Below, piece by piece: positions 23,654-35,459 of a DNA stretch of 64,000 bases. How positions within the stretch are numbered: position 1 is the first letter of the stretch; every line of letters begins with the position of its first letter. The stretch covers positions 548,501 to 612,500 of the forward strand of contig CAUJNA010000524.1 in NCBI GenBank assembly GCA_963377175.1, in the 5' to 3' direction. The position numbers were made by a program, and so were the translations under genes. Source of the DNA: Effrenium voratum (lineage: Eukaryota > Sar > Dinophyceae > Suessiales > Symbiodiniaceae). A model generated the notes under the pieces. That model searched no databases, had not been told where the DNA came from, and worked only from the letters and a program-made list of their open reading frames with translations.

Positions 23654-24559
23654 CTGGCGAAAACAAAGCGAGCGCTCCTTCGAACAAAACCCGAGAGTTG
23701 AAGCGATCGGTTTTTTAGGCACCGATTCACGACTGGTGACAGAAACCCATGTGGATCCGGAGTGACCAAAGGTAAGCTTTCGCTGTTGTCCACGGGTTTA
23801 GGGTCGGGAATCTCCTTTTGCTTTTGGGCCCAATGGGTGACATGGCGGCTTGCAAAGAAAACCGTGTTGTGAAGGGTACGGCCTCCGTCGAAAGACGAAA
23901 ACAGGGATCTTCCTTTTCCAGCCTAGAACATCCGAGGCAACAACCACAGCAATGGGCTGGTAGGCTAAAGAGGTCTTAGGCCTAAAGTGGTGTGATTCGT
24001 TGACATTGGTTAGATAGCCGCATATTTAAATAGCTTATCATTAAATAGCAGAACATTGAATGTGCGACAATGCTGAAATTGCTGAACGTGAAATATTAGA
24101 ACGCTGTGAAATATCAAAACAACATTGAATATGTGAATTACATAACAGAACATTATCACGTTCTACATGCTGTGCCAATTTCACATTGCCAAGTTCAGGC
24201 ACAAAAGTCTTCCTAAAGCTCTTGAGCCGGTTCCCACCAGGCCATAGCAGATCTTCAGGCTGGGTGCGTCTTTTGCTTGAGGAACACCAGGCTTGCTGAG
24301 AACGCAACATCCAAAACGACCTGACTAATGTTAACCCCGGATGAATAAACCCCTGGTTGATTTTGATTGGGGGGTGTTTCCCCTTTTAGTGGGGGTTCAG
24401 ACCACTTTTGGAGGGGTTTCCACCCCCCTGATGATGGGACAGGTTTCTTCATCCTGGGTCAACATTAAGCTACAGCTGCCCCATCCATCCTCAGAGACGT
24501 CCTGGCCTTTCGAGATGGAGGCTTCCCAAGGTAGCAAGCCGTGAGCAAACAAGAGCCAA

Positions 24560-24690
24560 GCTCGCGAGAGAGAGCGAGAGAGCGTTTTTTTTTGGGGGTA
24601 TTTTTTTGGTTTAGCGTTTTTTTTTGGTTTAGTTGTTTTTTCCCGTTTTTCTTTGTTGTTGTTCCCCCCCCCCCCCCGCCCCTTTTTTTT
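24560..24690. repeat. GA, poly-T/G and poly-C low-complexity tract
   Basis: gagagagcgagagagcg followed by T8-9 GGTTTAG units and C15. Confidence 0.85.
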
Positions 24691-24753
24691 CTCGATCCCA
24701 GGATTCACGGCCAAGGGTTGCAAGAGAAAAAATCCCATGGCCAAGTTGGACAC

Positions 24754-24791
24754 CCGTCCCGCCTGCCGTACTTGCTGATGGCGAAGTTCAC
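24754..24791 (-). CDS. Possible micro-exon
   Basis: After ccggcgccag a 38-bp frame reads VNFAISKYGRRDG and ends at CGG|GTGTCC. Its phases fit both neighbouring exons. Confidence 0.4.
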
Positions 24792-25772
24792 CTGGCGCCG
24801 GCGGGGCGCACTGCACACCCCGCGCGCACGCAAAGAAGATGGAGATGTGAGGTAACCACGTAACCACCTTGGGCAAGTGGACACACGCGCGTGGCTCCGC
24901 ACCAGTTGGATGCAAACCTATGAGCAGGATAGACCACCAACTCGTGTGGATCTTGCCCAGTATGCTTCCTGGTTCTCAGTCGGGAATGAGGGAATCATTC
25001 GGAATGACCCCCTGACTCACCATCACTTGTGGGTGCATCCTAAACAAGGTTGGTTTTCTATAAAAGGCACCCTCATAAACGACACTCTTGTGTTTTCCTT
25101 TGGGCCCAAACGCTTCATTCCTGGTGATTCGCTGTCGAACCATCCAGTCGCTCAGCTGGAATTTCCTGGAAGTTTCGGGAAACCGTTTGGAGCTTCCAAA
25201 GGAAAGGACAAGAGCGTCGTGTGTTGAGGGTACCCTTGCTTGGGTTGTTTTGAAGGGACACCTGCAGGAAGCCAAACATTTGTTGTGTGGGGTGGGGGGG
25301 TGCCCATTTTAAGCCACACAAGTGATGGTGAATGAGGGGGGTCAATCCCTGAGGCTGTGAGGATGGCTTCTGCCGGTAGGGCTCCGTCCCGTACCAAAAA
25401 CTGGCTAGACCCCTCCAGTTGCTTTTTGGCCTGGAAAAAAACACAAATGTGTCCAGTGATAGACGGCCTACCAAAAAAAGCGACATGGGGACGCAAAATA
25501 TGAGGGGGTGTCTGTTTTTTGAGGGTGCCCTTCTTGGCAACCAGGCAACCGACCCAGAAGAAAGGGGGGGGTGGTACCGATTCCTATTTGGAGACAAACC
25601 CATATAGCAAGGAGAGGCCTATTTCAGCCATTTCGGGGGAGGTACCGTGAGGAGCCCCCCTGAATGCAAGAACGGTTGTCCTGTAAAACCGTAATTTCCC
25701 CCAAAAACAAAGGTAAAAAAAGCCCCGGGCCTCCAAAAAAAGACCCCGCCCCCTTGTTTCCCCTTGGTCCCC

Positions 25773-27495
25773 TTCTACACCAAAACAAAAAGCGGCTGGC
25801 GCTTCTTCTTCTTTTTTTTGGCTTGGGGGAGTTTCCCCTTCTACACCAAAACAAAAAGCGGCTGGCGCTTCTTCTTCTTTTTTTTGTTTGGGGGAGTTTC
25901 CCCTTCTACACCAAAACAAAAAGCGGCTGGCACTTCTTCTTCTTTTTTTTGTTTGGGGGAGTTTCCCCTTCTACACCAAAACAAAAAGCGGCTGGCACGT
26001 CTTCTCCTTTTTTTTGTTTGGGGGAGTTTCCCCTTCTACACCAAAACAAAAAGCGGCTGGCGCTTCTTCTTCTTTTTTTTGTTTGGGGGAGTTTCCCCTT
26101 CTACACCAAAACAAAAAGCGGCTGGCACTTCTTCTTCTTTTTTTTGGCTTGGGGGAGTTTCCCCTTCTACACCAAAACAAAAAGCGGCTGGCGCTTCTTC
26201 TTCTTTTTTTTGCTTGGGGGAGTTTCCTTCTACACCAAAACAAAAAGCGGCTGGCGCTTCTTCTTCTTTTTTTTGTTTGGGGGAGTTTCCCCTTCTACAC
26301 CAAAACAAAAAGCGGCTGGCACTTCTTTCTTTTTTTTTGCTTGGGGGAGTTTCCCCTTCTACACCAAAACAAAAAGCGGCTGGCGCTTCTTCTTCTTTTT
26401 TTTGCTTGGGGGAGTTTCCCCTTCTACACCAAAACAAAAAGCGGCTGGCGCTTCTTCTTCTTTTTTTTGCTTGGGGGAGTTTCCCCTTCTACACCAAAAC
26501 AAAAAGTGGCTGGCGCTTCTTCTTCTTTTTTTTTGCTTGGGGGAGTTTCCCCTTCTACACCAAAACAAAAAGCGGCTGGCGCTTCTTCTTTTTTTTTTTG
26601 CTTGGGGGAGTTTCCCCTTCTACACCAAAACAAAAAGCGGCTGGCGCTTCTTCTTCTTTTTTTGCTTGGGGGAGTTTCCCCTTCTACACCAAAACAAAAA
26701 GCGGCTGGCACTTCTTCTTCTTTTTTTTGCTTGGGGGAGTTTCCCCTTCTACACCAAAACAAAAAGCGGCTGGCGCTTCTTCTTCTTTTTTTTTGCTTGG
26801 GGGAGTTTCCCCTTCTACACCAAAACAAAAAGCGGCTGGCGCTTCTTCTTCTTTTTTTTGCTTGGGGGAGTTTCCCCTTCTACACCAAAACAAAAAGCGG
26901 CTGGCGCTTCTTCTTCTTTTTTTTTGCTTGGGGGAGTTTCCCCTTCTACACCAAAACAAAAAGGCTGGCCTTCTTTTTTTTTGCTTGGGGAGTTTCTTCT
27001 ACACCAAAACAAAAAGCGGCTGGCGCTTCTTCTTCTTTTTTTGCTTGGGGAGCTGGAGTTTCCTTCTACACCAAAACAAAAAGCGGCTGGCGCTTCTTCT
27101 TCTTTTTTTTTGTTTGGGGGAGTTTCCTACACAAAACCAGTTTCCAAAAAACAAAAAGCGGCTGGCGCTTCTTCTTCTTTTTTTCTTGGCTGGCGCTTCT
27201 TCTTCTTTTTTTTTGTTTGGGGGAGTTTCCCCTTCTACACCAAAACAAAAAGCGGCTGGCACTTCTTCTTCTTTTTTTTGTTTGGGGGAGTTTCCCCTTC
27301 TACACCAAAACAAAAAGCGGCTGGCACGTCTTCTCCTTTTTTTTGCTTGGGGGAGTTTCCCCTTCTACACCAAAACAAAAAGCGGCTGGCGCTTCTTCTT
27401 CTTTTTTTTGTTTGGGGGAGTTTCCCCTTCTACACCAAAACAAAAAGCGGCTGGCACTTCTTCTTCTTTTTTTTGTGTCCCCTTCTACACCAAAG
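25773..27495. repeat. ~65-bp minisatellite, about 26 units
   Basis: The unit begins cttctacaccaaaacaaaaa, continues gcggctggc[ga]cttcttcttc and a T run, then ttgggggagtttcccc. Copies near 26,980-27,200 are truncated or shuffled. Because the unit is stop-free on plus, all three plus frames stay open for about 2 kb; these ORFs are artefacts. On the coding strand each unit carries a tttttgttttggtgtag acceptor-like string. Confidence 0.95.
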
Positions 27496-27562
27496 CGAAA
27501 AGCAGCTGGCAAGTTTTTTTTGCTTTTGTTTGGGGGGGTTCCTTTCAGGTGGCAAGACCCAC

Positions 27563-27644
27563 CCGAGTCTTCGCCTCCGTGGCATTGGCTTTGCACAGCA
27601 CCCGGGGCCAGTTCTCCGCGCCGGCGCCCGGCAGCGGAGCCCAC
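27563..27644 (-). CDS. Internal exon
   Basis: After ccgggggcgag, with phase required by the 28,585 exon, the frame reads WAPLPGAGAENWPRVLCKAN then ATEAKTR, ending CGG|GTGGGT. It lies immediately upstream (in transcript order) of the minisatellite. Confidence 0.6.
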
Positions 27645-28584
27645 CTCGCCCCCGGCGCCCGGGGCGCCCGCGCGAAACCCCAAACCGAGGGGGGGTGGGA
27701 GGCGCACCGGGCGCAAAACCGTGGCGTGGGTTGCCCGGTTTCGGTGGGTTTTTGGCCTCCTAAACGATGTCTCTTCAAAGTTTCTCTCTCTGTGTGTCGT
27801 TTTCCAAGGGAAGCGCAAAGGGGGAACGCTACTTGCATTGGCTCTTTGAACATGCGCTGCTGTTCATGTTGTACGAATCAGTTTGAGAGATCCCCTCTGA
27901 TCTAGCACTACCCAACCCACTTATTCATCTTCTGAACGAAACCCCATGTCTCACACATCAACCTGCGAGATACGAAGAAAGGGCCACCAACCTGGAGAGT
28001 GGCCCAATTCCGCTTGAGTCGGTCGCCGGTTTTGGCATTTCCGTTCAGGTTTCACATGTTTTCCTTCAGGGAGGCCTTGTTGATTTTGCTATGTATTTAG
28101 CCGCTCAATTCTGGTGAACCTCGGCACCTGACAAACTGCGAGCCAACCTATCTGCCCATGGAAGCGACATCCTCGAAAAGTGCGGCTCTAACAAACTTGT
28201 GACCCCCAAAAACCAATTGTTATGAACCCCTCAAGATGCAACTTGACCCCAGTTTCTTGCATGGGTAAATGACCCCTTTTACCGCCTGCGCTTGTTTTCT
28301 TATACACCCCATGGGTAGGAAAACCCTGTGGCATGTGGTCTAAAATGCACTATTCAACAGCCTCGAAGGGATCAACCAGTTGGGTCAGAACTTCTGGAAG
28401 CGACCAGTACCACTTTTCGCGGCAGCCCATTTGTGATTTTTCACAAGGTCTAAGAATGCACCTCATATTCCTGAAAACTATTCCATCATCTCAGAAGCCA
28501 CACCCCTCCCCCCAAAACAGAAGTCGGTGCCTGCTGAACGTACGGCTGGAATGTCATATTTCGCCATCGCACCCCAGCCCCCAC

Positions 28585-28658
28585 CCCCGGGCAGCCGCCG
28601 CCAGCCGAGGTCGTGGCACCAGGTCGCTGGGCTGCAAGAGGGAGGCCTCCACCGGCAC
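28585..28658 (-). CDS. Internal exon
   Basis: Acceptor atcgaagtttttcggag, phase 0 as required. The frame reads VPVEASLLQPSDLVPRPRLA then AAAR, with donor GGGG|GTGGGG. Confidence 0.6.
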
Positions 28659-28794
28659 CTCCGAAAAACTTCGATGCGCGCATCGAGGGGCTTTGATCCA
28701 TTGGAGCTCTAAATGCTCCGGGGCGGTAAACGAAGGACATCTTTGAATAAAGACATATGTGTACATAACCTAGGCACCAGGGGGGGGGGCGTAC

Positions 28795-28860
28795 CATATA
28801 TGTAAATATATATATATGCAAATATATATATATATATGCAAATATATATATATATATATT
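28795..28860. repeat. (TA)n microsatellite
   Basis: Repeated atatatatatgcaa blocks. Confidence 0.95.
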
Positions 28861-29563
28861 GAAAGAAACGCCCTACAAAAGTTCGTGGGAATGTCGGAAG
28901 GGGCATGAGGCCGTTTCCCCGAAGCAAGCCGGGATACTTGGAGCTCTGGAAATGAAGGTTCAGCACACCCCCACCGGTAAGCAACAAGCAGTTGTTGGGA
29001 CCCGGCTGCTGGAAAAACACATCTACAAAAGCTGTTGTGAATGTCGTCAATGGCGGAAGTTTGAAACAGGGCCCCATCTCCAAATTGAATTGGCACAATC
29101 TCCAAGATCGGTCAAAGATCGAAGGTACCCTCAAATCCTCTGCTTGTGCAAATCCAGACAATGAGGAACTCAGCACGCCGAGCTTTTGTTTTAGCCTTCG
29201 TTTTAGAGGAGCAATCTGAGAGGGTCGCCCTGAAAAACCCTTTAGCTGCGTCAAAGCTCCCAAAGGGACCGCAAACCAAAAAGTCACCATGAAACCCATA
29301 GACTTCGATGATGGGTTTCATCATCGAGGTCTAAGAAGGTCACAGACAATGATCCGCCAGCTGCTCCAGTCCTTTGCTTTTTGTTTGTGTAGTCTTGCTT
29401 GCGTCTCCCTTTTTTTTCTTAAAAAAAAAGAAAAAGATACAACCAAAAGGTGCCTGTCCTTTTTAAGCGTACCCCCTCCCCCCAATAAAGAAAAGAAAAT
29501 GGTGGGACATCCAAAAACGGATCCCCCCCCAAATGAAAATCCGAGTACAGAGGGGATACCAAC

Positions 29564-29637
29564 TCCAAACATCAGACGAGCCTGAATGTCCTGGGTCGCC
29601 ACTAGGCGGCAGCGCAGCGTGCCCCGCTCCGCCGCGC
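29564..29637 (-). CDS. Internal exon
   Basis: Acceptor cgtgtgtttccttag, phase as required by the 30,876 exon. The frame reads AAERGTLRCRLVATQDIQAR then LMFG, with donor GGA|GTTGGT. Confidence 0.6.
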
Positions 29638-29669
29638 CTAAGGAAACACACGGAACACGCTGGGGTAAT

Positions 29670-29990
29670 ACCTCTTGACCCATTTTAAAGGGAAGGTTTC
29701 GGAAAATGTTGACAAAATGAATTGAAATTCTTGGTTCTAGCCATTTTGAAGTGATATGTTCAAAGTATGGACAGATTGAAATTAGTGTTCTTGTAACTAC
29801 AAGCGGCGCATACCTTTTGGCCCATGTTGAGGGGAAGGTTTCCTAAAATACAGAGAACACAATGCTGAACGGACGGTTCCGGACAGAAATGATTGGTCAC
29901 CAGCCTGGCTTGAGCCATGTTCGGAGAGATATGTTCAAAACATTGACAAATTGAAATTGTTGCTTTGCAAAATAACTGCAAATTGAGTTG
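29670..29990. repeat. Diverged direct repeats (~110 bp period)
   Basis: Recurring gatatgttcaaa..ttgacaaattgaaatt, agccat.tt..gagatatg and cccattttaaagggaaggttt / cccatgttgaggggaaggttt. Non-coding. Confidence 0.65.
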
Positions 29991-30875
29991 ACAGATGGAC
30001 CCGCCTCAAGGCTTCCATGTTTCCGGGGGCTGTTGTCAAAAGGTAGGCGCTCACCTTGTATGCGCCTCCAGGGGTGTGGGCTGTTCCAAACCCGGACCCC
30101 TTTCACGGAATGCCTACTTAGGTGTTCGACCCACTTACAAGTCCCCAAGTAGGGTTAAGCTTGCTAGGGTTGTAACCCAATTGGCCGGCCAGTTACTAAC
30201 TTGGCCGAGCATCTAATGTTCAAACACGAGGCGTTCCGACATGTTCACCCCACACCCTTCGTTTGGCCGGTCAACATGTCGTACTCCGGGCCGGAAAACG
30301 GCGTGACAGTCAACAACAGTTGTGTTTCGAGAGGGTACGGCTTGAAGTGTAGACAGGATTGGGTTTCAGCGTGGCAGGGCTGAGGGCTTCAGGGTTTTGC
30401 GCTCAGGGTCTGTGTCAGGGCCTAGCCGAAAGAGTTTGGAGCTTCACGTTTGGGTGTGGGGGGATCGGTGATCCAGGTTCTGGCATCTGACAGACCAACC
30501 TAGAGACTGCAGCGAACATGTACCAGGTGGTTGGCCCAATCTTGCCGTACGGAGTGCTTCTAGATACCCAATGTGTAGGTAACCAGAGAAACCATCATGC
30601 AAAACCTAGAAGTAACGACCATACTGCGGAGGCAACTGGAGTCACTGTGATGTACAAACACCTGGACCTCCATGGTTCGAACCCTTGTCGTGATACCTTT
30701 CGTGGCTGCTATCGCAGCAGTTGGGAGCCAACTGGCTGTGGCTCAAAAAACCGGTACCAAAATGGAACCCTGGTAAGTGGAAACATAGTTTCCAAAACCT
30801 GCGGTTTGCCCCAGCTCTTTAATTTTGAGCCATACCCAACTCAGTCCCCTCAACCCCTTCCCCCATGAGCTCCAC

Positions 30876-30963
30876 CCCCGGGACTCCGAGACTCCGGGCT
30901 GTACACCCGCGCCCCGTCTGAGCGTCTCAGGGCCGACTGCTCGTACGACGCCGGCAGCGGGTC
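30876..30963 (-). CDS. Internal exon
   Basis: Acceptor cggcgagcgtcccag. The frame reads DPLPASYEQSALRRSDGARV then YSPESRSPG and ends at GGGG|GTGGAG. No ATG-initiated frame covers it. Confidence 0.6.
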
Positions 30964-31035
30964 CTGGGACGCTCGCCGCGAGTCGAGAGAGGGGCGGCAA
31001 TCCAAAATGTACATACAAACATATGAGGGGGGGGG

Positions 31036-31164
31036 AACTGTGGATGGACCGAATGCTGCACCACTTTGAAACCATGGGAAACCATTGTTTGTTGGTATTT
31101 ACAGGGGAATCATCATTCCAGGGTTTCTTGGGTAGTGTGAAATGGATTTCGTCCATCCACAGTA
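31036..31164 (+). mobile_element. MITE, TACTGTGGATGG family
   Basis: actgtggatggac at the left and gtccatccacagta at the right. The interior aaccattg..ggtatttacaggggaatcatcattccagggtttctt matches the 16.27 kb copy. Confidence 0.8.
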
Positions 31165-31348
31165 TTTCGTGCGCAAACAAGCAGCCGATGTTCATTGCAC
31201 GAGTTCCGCAAAGGCGACGGCAGGTCTGTCCCATTCCTTGGATACCAACCAAAAACACGAGTGAGGGTAAAGCCGCCAAAACGCGGCCTGGATTTTCAAG
31301 CAGGGACCTAAATGATATACGTCCCCCATTCAAATTCACCCCCCAAAG

Positions 31349-31515
31349 ACAACATGCCTTGAAAGTGTGGGGAACCATCCCGCAGGAACTTGCACGGCCT
31401 TTCAGGCAACCTATGGCAGGTGCCCTCAAAAACAACATGTCTTGGAAAAAATTGGGGAACCATCAGGAAGAAACTTCTACGGCCTTTTCCGAGGCAACTT
31501 ATGGCAGGTGCTCCC
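31349..31515. repeat. Diverged direct tandem duplication (~83 bp x2)
   Basis: Both units contain acaacatg.cttg.aa, ttggggaaccatc, ctacggcctttc-like text and gcaac.tatggcaggtgc. Confidence 0.75.
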
Positions 31516-31571
31516 CGATCGATTTTTCGGGCTCCCCAGCCGCCAGCTCCACCTCCAGCATTACAGGAGGC
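31512..31571 (-). CDS. Possible exon
   Basis: A minus frame reads PPVMLEVELAAGEPEKSIGE after ggcttgcaag. No clear donor and phase not confirmed. Confidence 0.3.
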
Positions 31572-32611
31572 CTTGCAAGCCGCTGGCTGTTCCAAGAAGC
31601 CAACCAGTTAGCACAGGCAGACCCACAGCCAGTGTTCCGGGAAAAAAAGAAGAAGAACAAACGCCAAACGGACATCAGTTGGCCAAGTCCATGTCGTCCC
31701 CCAAGGCACCGGTGTTTCCCTGTGAGAAGCAACCAGTGCCTGTGGAACCAAAACCTTCAGGAACCGGTCCCCGGTTGGTTGTGGCAGTGGGAATCCATAC
31801 GGACATGACAAGTCCATGTCGTTTTGTTGGGGAGGTCTTCCCCTCCGTGTCGTTCGAAGCAACGTGTGCCAGGGCGGGTCACCCGGAGCCATGCAAATTA
31901 GGGGTGGTTCCCCTGTTATAAGGACATGATCCATGGGGCTCCCTTGACTAGTGGGGTCCTCCGGACTAATCCGAAGTTCTCATTGCGGAAGATGTTGCAA
32001 CACCAGTGATGGTATCTTCAAACCATCTAGCCAAAACATAAGCCCTGGTGGTATGCCCAACAGCCCCGGAACCCCCTGAACCCACCGGAACCCTCCCTGA
32101 AAGCTGCCCCAAACCACCCCTTATTGCCTATCTGTGCCTATCGACCCTATGGGGAAAAACTGGGCCAACACACCAAAGCGAGTACGGTCCATCCTTTGCC
32201 TCCAAGAAAGTTAGAAGAACCCATGTTTTTTCAGGAGGAATCCAACGCATTTTGACGCCTACCCTGTTGTTGGAGTCCTTGTGGGGTGACGTGTGTGAAC
32301 ATCAGTTGTCATATAAATATGTATATCTATATAAGCACAAAATATTTACACACACAAATCGACAATGTGGGCTTATTGAGCCGGCGCCCTTTCCAGGCGT
32401 ATCTTTGCGGGCTTTGGGCTTCCATGGGATGATGTCCCACCTGTGAGACATGACAAATTGTCCTGACACCGGGAAAAAATGGAGAGTGTCAACCCAACAT
32501 TGGGTCGGTCTCAAAATAGGAATCGGAGACCCAAAATGGCATCGGTGTCCCTTTTCGGTTTCCCTCTAAAACAACCAAAAAAGGGGCAGCTTCTGCAAAT
32601 CTCCGGCCCAC

Positions 32612-32662
32612 TTGTCGAGTAGCTGCGAAGGGACTTGACAGCTTTCCAAGCACGTGCGCGGG
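32612..32662 (-). CDS. Possible exon
   Basis: After gtagcgcattcag the phase-matching frame reads RARAWKAVKSLRSYST and ends at CAA|GTGGGC. A competing frame reads PSQLLDKWAGDLQKLPLF. Confidence 0.35.
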
Positions 32663-32739
32663 CTGAATGCGCTACAGGGGACATCATGTCGACTACAAAG
32701 GGCGATATCGGTTACAAAGGCTGTATCCCTTGTCTAGGG

Positions 32740-32800
32740 TCCCCCGCGAAATGAGGGTTTTCCTTTTGGTTTCCCTTTAAGCCAACCCGAAAAAGGGAAC
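32740..32800 (-). mobile_element. GGTTTTAAAGGGAAACC dispersed element (reverse orientation)
   Basis: gggttttccttttggtttccctttaagccaaccc; a second copy lies at about 32,546-32,585. No coding potential. Confidence 0.55.
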
Positions 32801-33242
32801 CCTGCACAAAAGGACCACCCAACAAAGACGCTGGCTTGCTCTGCACAGGGAGTCAACGCGGCCGGTTGAACTTGGCATTGAGGCCAATCACATCCGTGGC
32901 CAAGTTGCTATTCGAAATTCGGCCCCGATATCATGTTGAATTGTGCAACTCATGATCATATATGGGTGTGGCTCAACATTTCAGAGCTAGGGTTACGCAG
33001 GGTTTGGTCTTTGTTTCCATCTACCTAGGGGCCATTTTGGGTACATCTTTTGGAGCCACAGCCATATGCGCATGACCGCACCCCCACATCTCAATAGACC
33101 TTCTTAGCCACAGGGAAGCTTGATGCGCGATCCGGATCGCGCTGAGTCTCCGAGGTCAGGGACCCCGGCGCATCAGAATCCATCCTCAGCGATGCGCGAT
33201 GTCAAGTCAGCCTTTGTTGGAAAGTGGTTCTCCAACCCTAAA

Positions 33243-33373
33243 TACTGTGGATGGTTGCGAAACCCAGTTCGCACCACTTAAGAAGCCCTGGAATGATGAT
33301 TCCTCCGTCAATACCAACTAACAATGGTTTCGTATGGTTTCAAAGTGTTGCAGGATTTCGTCCATCCACAGTA
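33243..33373 (+). mobile_element. MITE, TACTGTGGATGG family (inverted internal orientation)
   Basis: Ends tactgtggatgg and ccatccacagta. The interior is the reverse complement of the copies at 16.27 and 31.04 kb (ccctggaatgatgattcc versus ggaatcatcattccaggg). Confidence 0.8.
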
Positions 33374-33870
33374 TGGAAAGTCAGATTGGAATCCCACCTC
33401 TCCATTGTTGAACGGCCCCAGATTGCCAGGGATCAACCAGCCAGAGTCACTGGATGACTGGATGTCTTCAAAAAATTAATCAATTTCCTGGCAGGATGCA
33501 ATGAAAGAGCGACTCCTCGAATTTCCAGAAAAGAGGGATTGAGGGATCCATGGATCTTGCTGCACTCTAAGAGAGCGCATGTGATGATAATCTTCTGCCG
33601 CGGCAACGACAAGGCAACATGACGTTTGGCAGCTACATGTGAAGACTTGATATCGACATGCAAGTTCAGGCGGGTTTCCGGCCGTGCGGTCCCAGTTGTT
33701 CTGGTTCGTGTCTGTGGTTAGCCAAGTGGGGTCTTTCACCCCCTAGTAACAAGTTGTTAGCCGCACATTCACGGGTGACTTGTCAGTGGGTTATATATAA
33801 CCAAACAGTTTCCAACAACTTACCAACTTGGCGAATCGAACACCCAAGTTCGGAGTGTGATTCTTTCGAC

Positions 33871-33955
33871 CCGTCGCCAGGTCAAAAGCAAGCAGTTCGG
33901 GCCACTCCGGAAGTTCGGGCTCTGCTTGGAGCTTGCTGCTCAGCAGCAGCGATCG
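33871..33955 (-). CDS. Internal exon
   Basis: Acceptor cttgtccgagctacccag, phase 0 as required. The frame reads RSLLLSSKLQAEPELPEWPE then LLAFDLAT, with donor ACGG|GTCGAA. Acidic and Leu-rich. Confidence 0.6.
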
Positions 33956-34119
33956 CTGGGTAGCTCGGACAAGGATGGCTTGCGATTCGCAAGGAGCTAT
34001 TTGAGGGACTCTTCAACAAAACACCTCCGGCATTCCTCTTGGCACCCAAAAAAAACTGGCTTCCGTCAGTCCACCTACTCTTCCACCCGCCGGATTCCAA
34101 TGGGTTCTTGAAACCTAAC

Positions 34120-34214
34120 GTGCCACGGCCCCGCCACCTCCATTGGGAGCCCTGGCTCTGCAAAGCGCAGCAGCCCTGGCAACACCCGCAGCACACGAGG
34201 CCTCGGGAGGGTTT
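34120..34214 (-). CDS. Internal exon
   Basis: Acceptor caggcgggcatccag with the phase required by the 35,002 exon. The frame reads TLPRPRVLRVLPGLLRFAEP then GLPMEVAGPWH, with donor CAC|GTTAGG. Leu/Pro-rich, function unknown. Confidence 0.6.
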
Positions 34215-35001
34215 CTGGATGCCCGCCTGAAGGGCAACCCTTGAATTCGGCTGTTTCCAGAAATTGCCGGGGGGGAAAACAACTGGGGGCCTTTCATATC
34301 CCTTTAAGACCATCCCTGATGGCAAATCCTTTTTCTTCAGCCATCCATCGCTGCCTCAAGAAGAACGATTCCTCATGGCTGACACAACTCCCTCAGGGGT
34401 GGGTGTCTATCCTTTCCAACTGCGCATGAATTTGAACTCGAGACCGTTTTTTCAGCATCAAAATTCCGTGGGGGTTGTCCACCAACCACTTTTTAGGCGG
34501 TTCCCTATTGAAAAACATACTCAACTTCAGGTCAAGAACCGCATGTCCGAATTCCGTTGCTCTGACCTTAAAGGGGAAACCAAAAGGACAACCACCATGT
34601 TTTGGGGCCCCTCCTGTATACATACCCGGTTTCTGAAGAAAACGAAGGGTGAAGAAAAAGGGGAATCAAATCGTAGATTCAAAAAGCAAATGAAAAATGT
34701 CGCACACACACCAAGAAAAAGGAAGAACAGTCGCACGATTTGGAGGTTCACCACGGGACGGCTGGGCGGTCCCGGTGGTACCTGCGGGGATTTCAACCCG
34801 CCCGACTTGGGTGGTGCGGCCAGGTCTTATACTGTCCGAGTAACTAACCGTTACTCCATACCATTGCCTCAAAAAGGAAGAACAAAAGGCAAACAAACAC
34901 CCAAATAAATATGTACAAAACACATAAAACGCATGTAATGTAATTTTCATAACAAGAATGCACCAACCTCCAAACAATCGAATGCACCCCCCGGCCCCCA
35001 C

Positions 35002-35062
35002 GCATCCCCGCATCCCCGGCTGGGTGCCCCGACTGGGGCTCGCTGAGCACCACCTCCGCGGC
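35002..35062 (-). CDS. Internal exon
   Basis: Excellent acceptor cgtcttccattctctcag. The frame reads AAEVVLSEPQSGHPAGDAGM and ends at ATGC|GTGGGG. Confidence 0.55.
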
Positions 35063-35124
35063 CTGAGAGAATGGAAGACGGGCCTTAGGGGCCCCTTCCA
35101 AAATTTCCTGTAGATACGTAGGGA

Positions 35125-35250
35125 AAAGTTATGTATGTATATATGCTATGCATGTGTATATATATATATGTGCATGTATCTATATATATTACAGACATAT
35201 ATCAGAGAACAAATACATGTACATGTACACATATATATATATATATGTGT
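35125..35250. repeat. TA/ATGT microsatellite
   Basis: tatatatatgtgcatgta-type repeats with several (TA)n runs. The ORFs here are repeat products. Confidence 0.9.
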
Positions 35251-35459
35251 GCAACCCCGATGGATCTACCTTTTTGCTGGTTGGAGGCTATTTTGGAGAT
35301 GGAATGCAGCTGTTTTATTAGGAATGCCCGATGCGACTTGACCAGCATCAGCTCACCCTGAGCAAGGAAATCCTTTTCAAAATCTAATTGGAAGACCAAC
35401 TCCAATTTTGTGTTTTCGTTGAAAAGGAAATCCTGTTTAAATTCGCCTCGGCCCCAAAG

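Noticed and set aside
25773..27495. Possible CRISPR array
   Set aside because: The array has no unique spacers: the whole unit repeats, and the context is eukaryotic.
25664..27905. Three overlapping plus-strand ORFs of 650-713 codons (FFFFLLGGVSPSTPKQK repeats)
   Set aside because: They are translations of a ~65-bp tandem repeat that lacks stops in every plus frame. No splice, start context or non-repeat domain supports a gene.
33120..33200. Minus frame MDSDAPGSLTSETQRDPDRA as a possible protein start
   Set aside because: Short, phase does not fit neighbours, no clear initiation or splice context.
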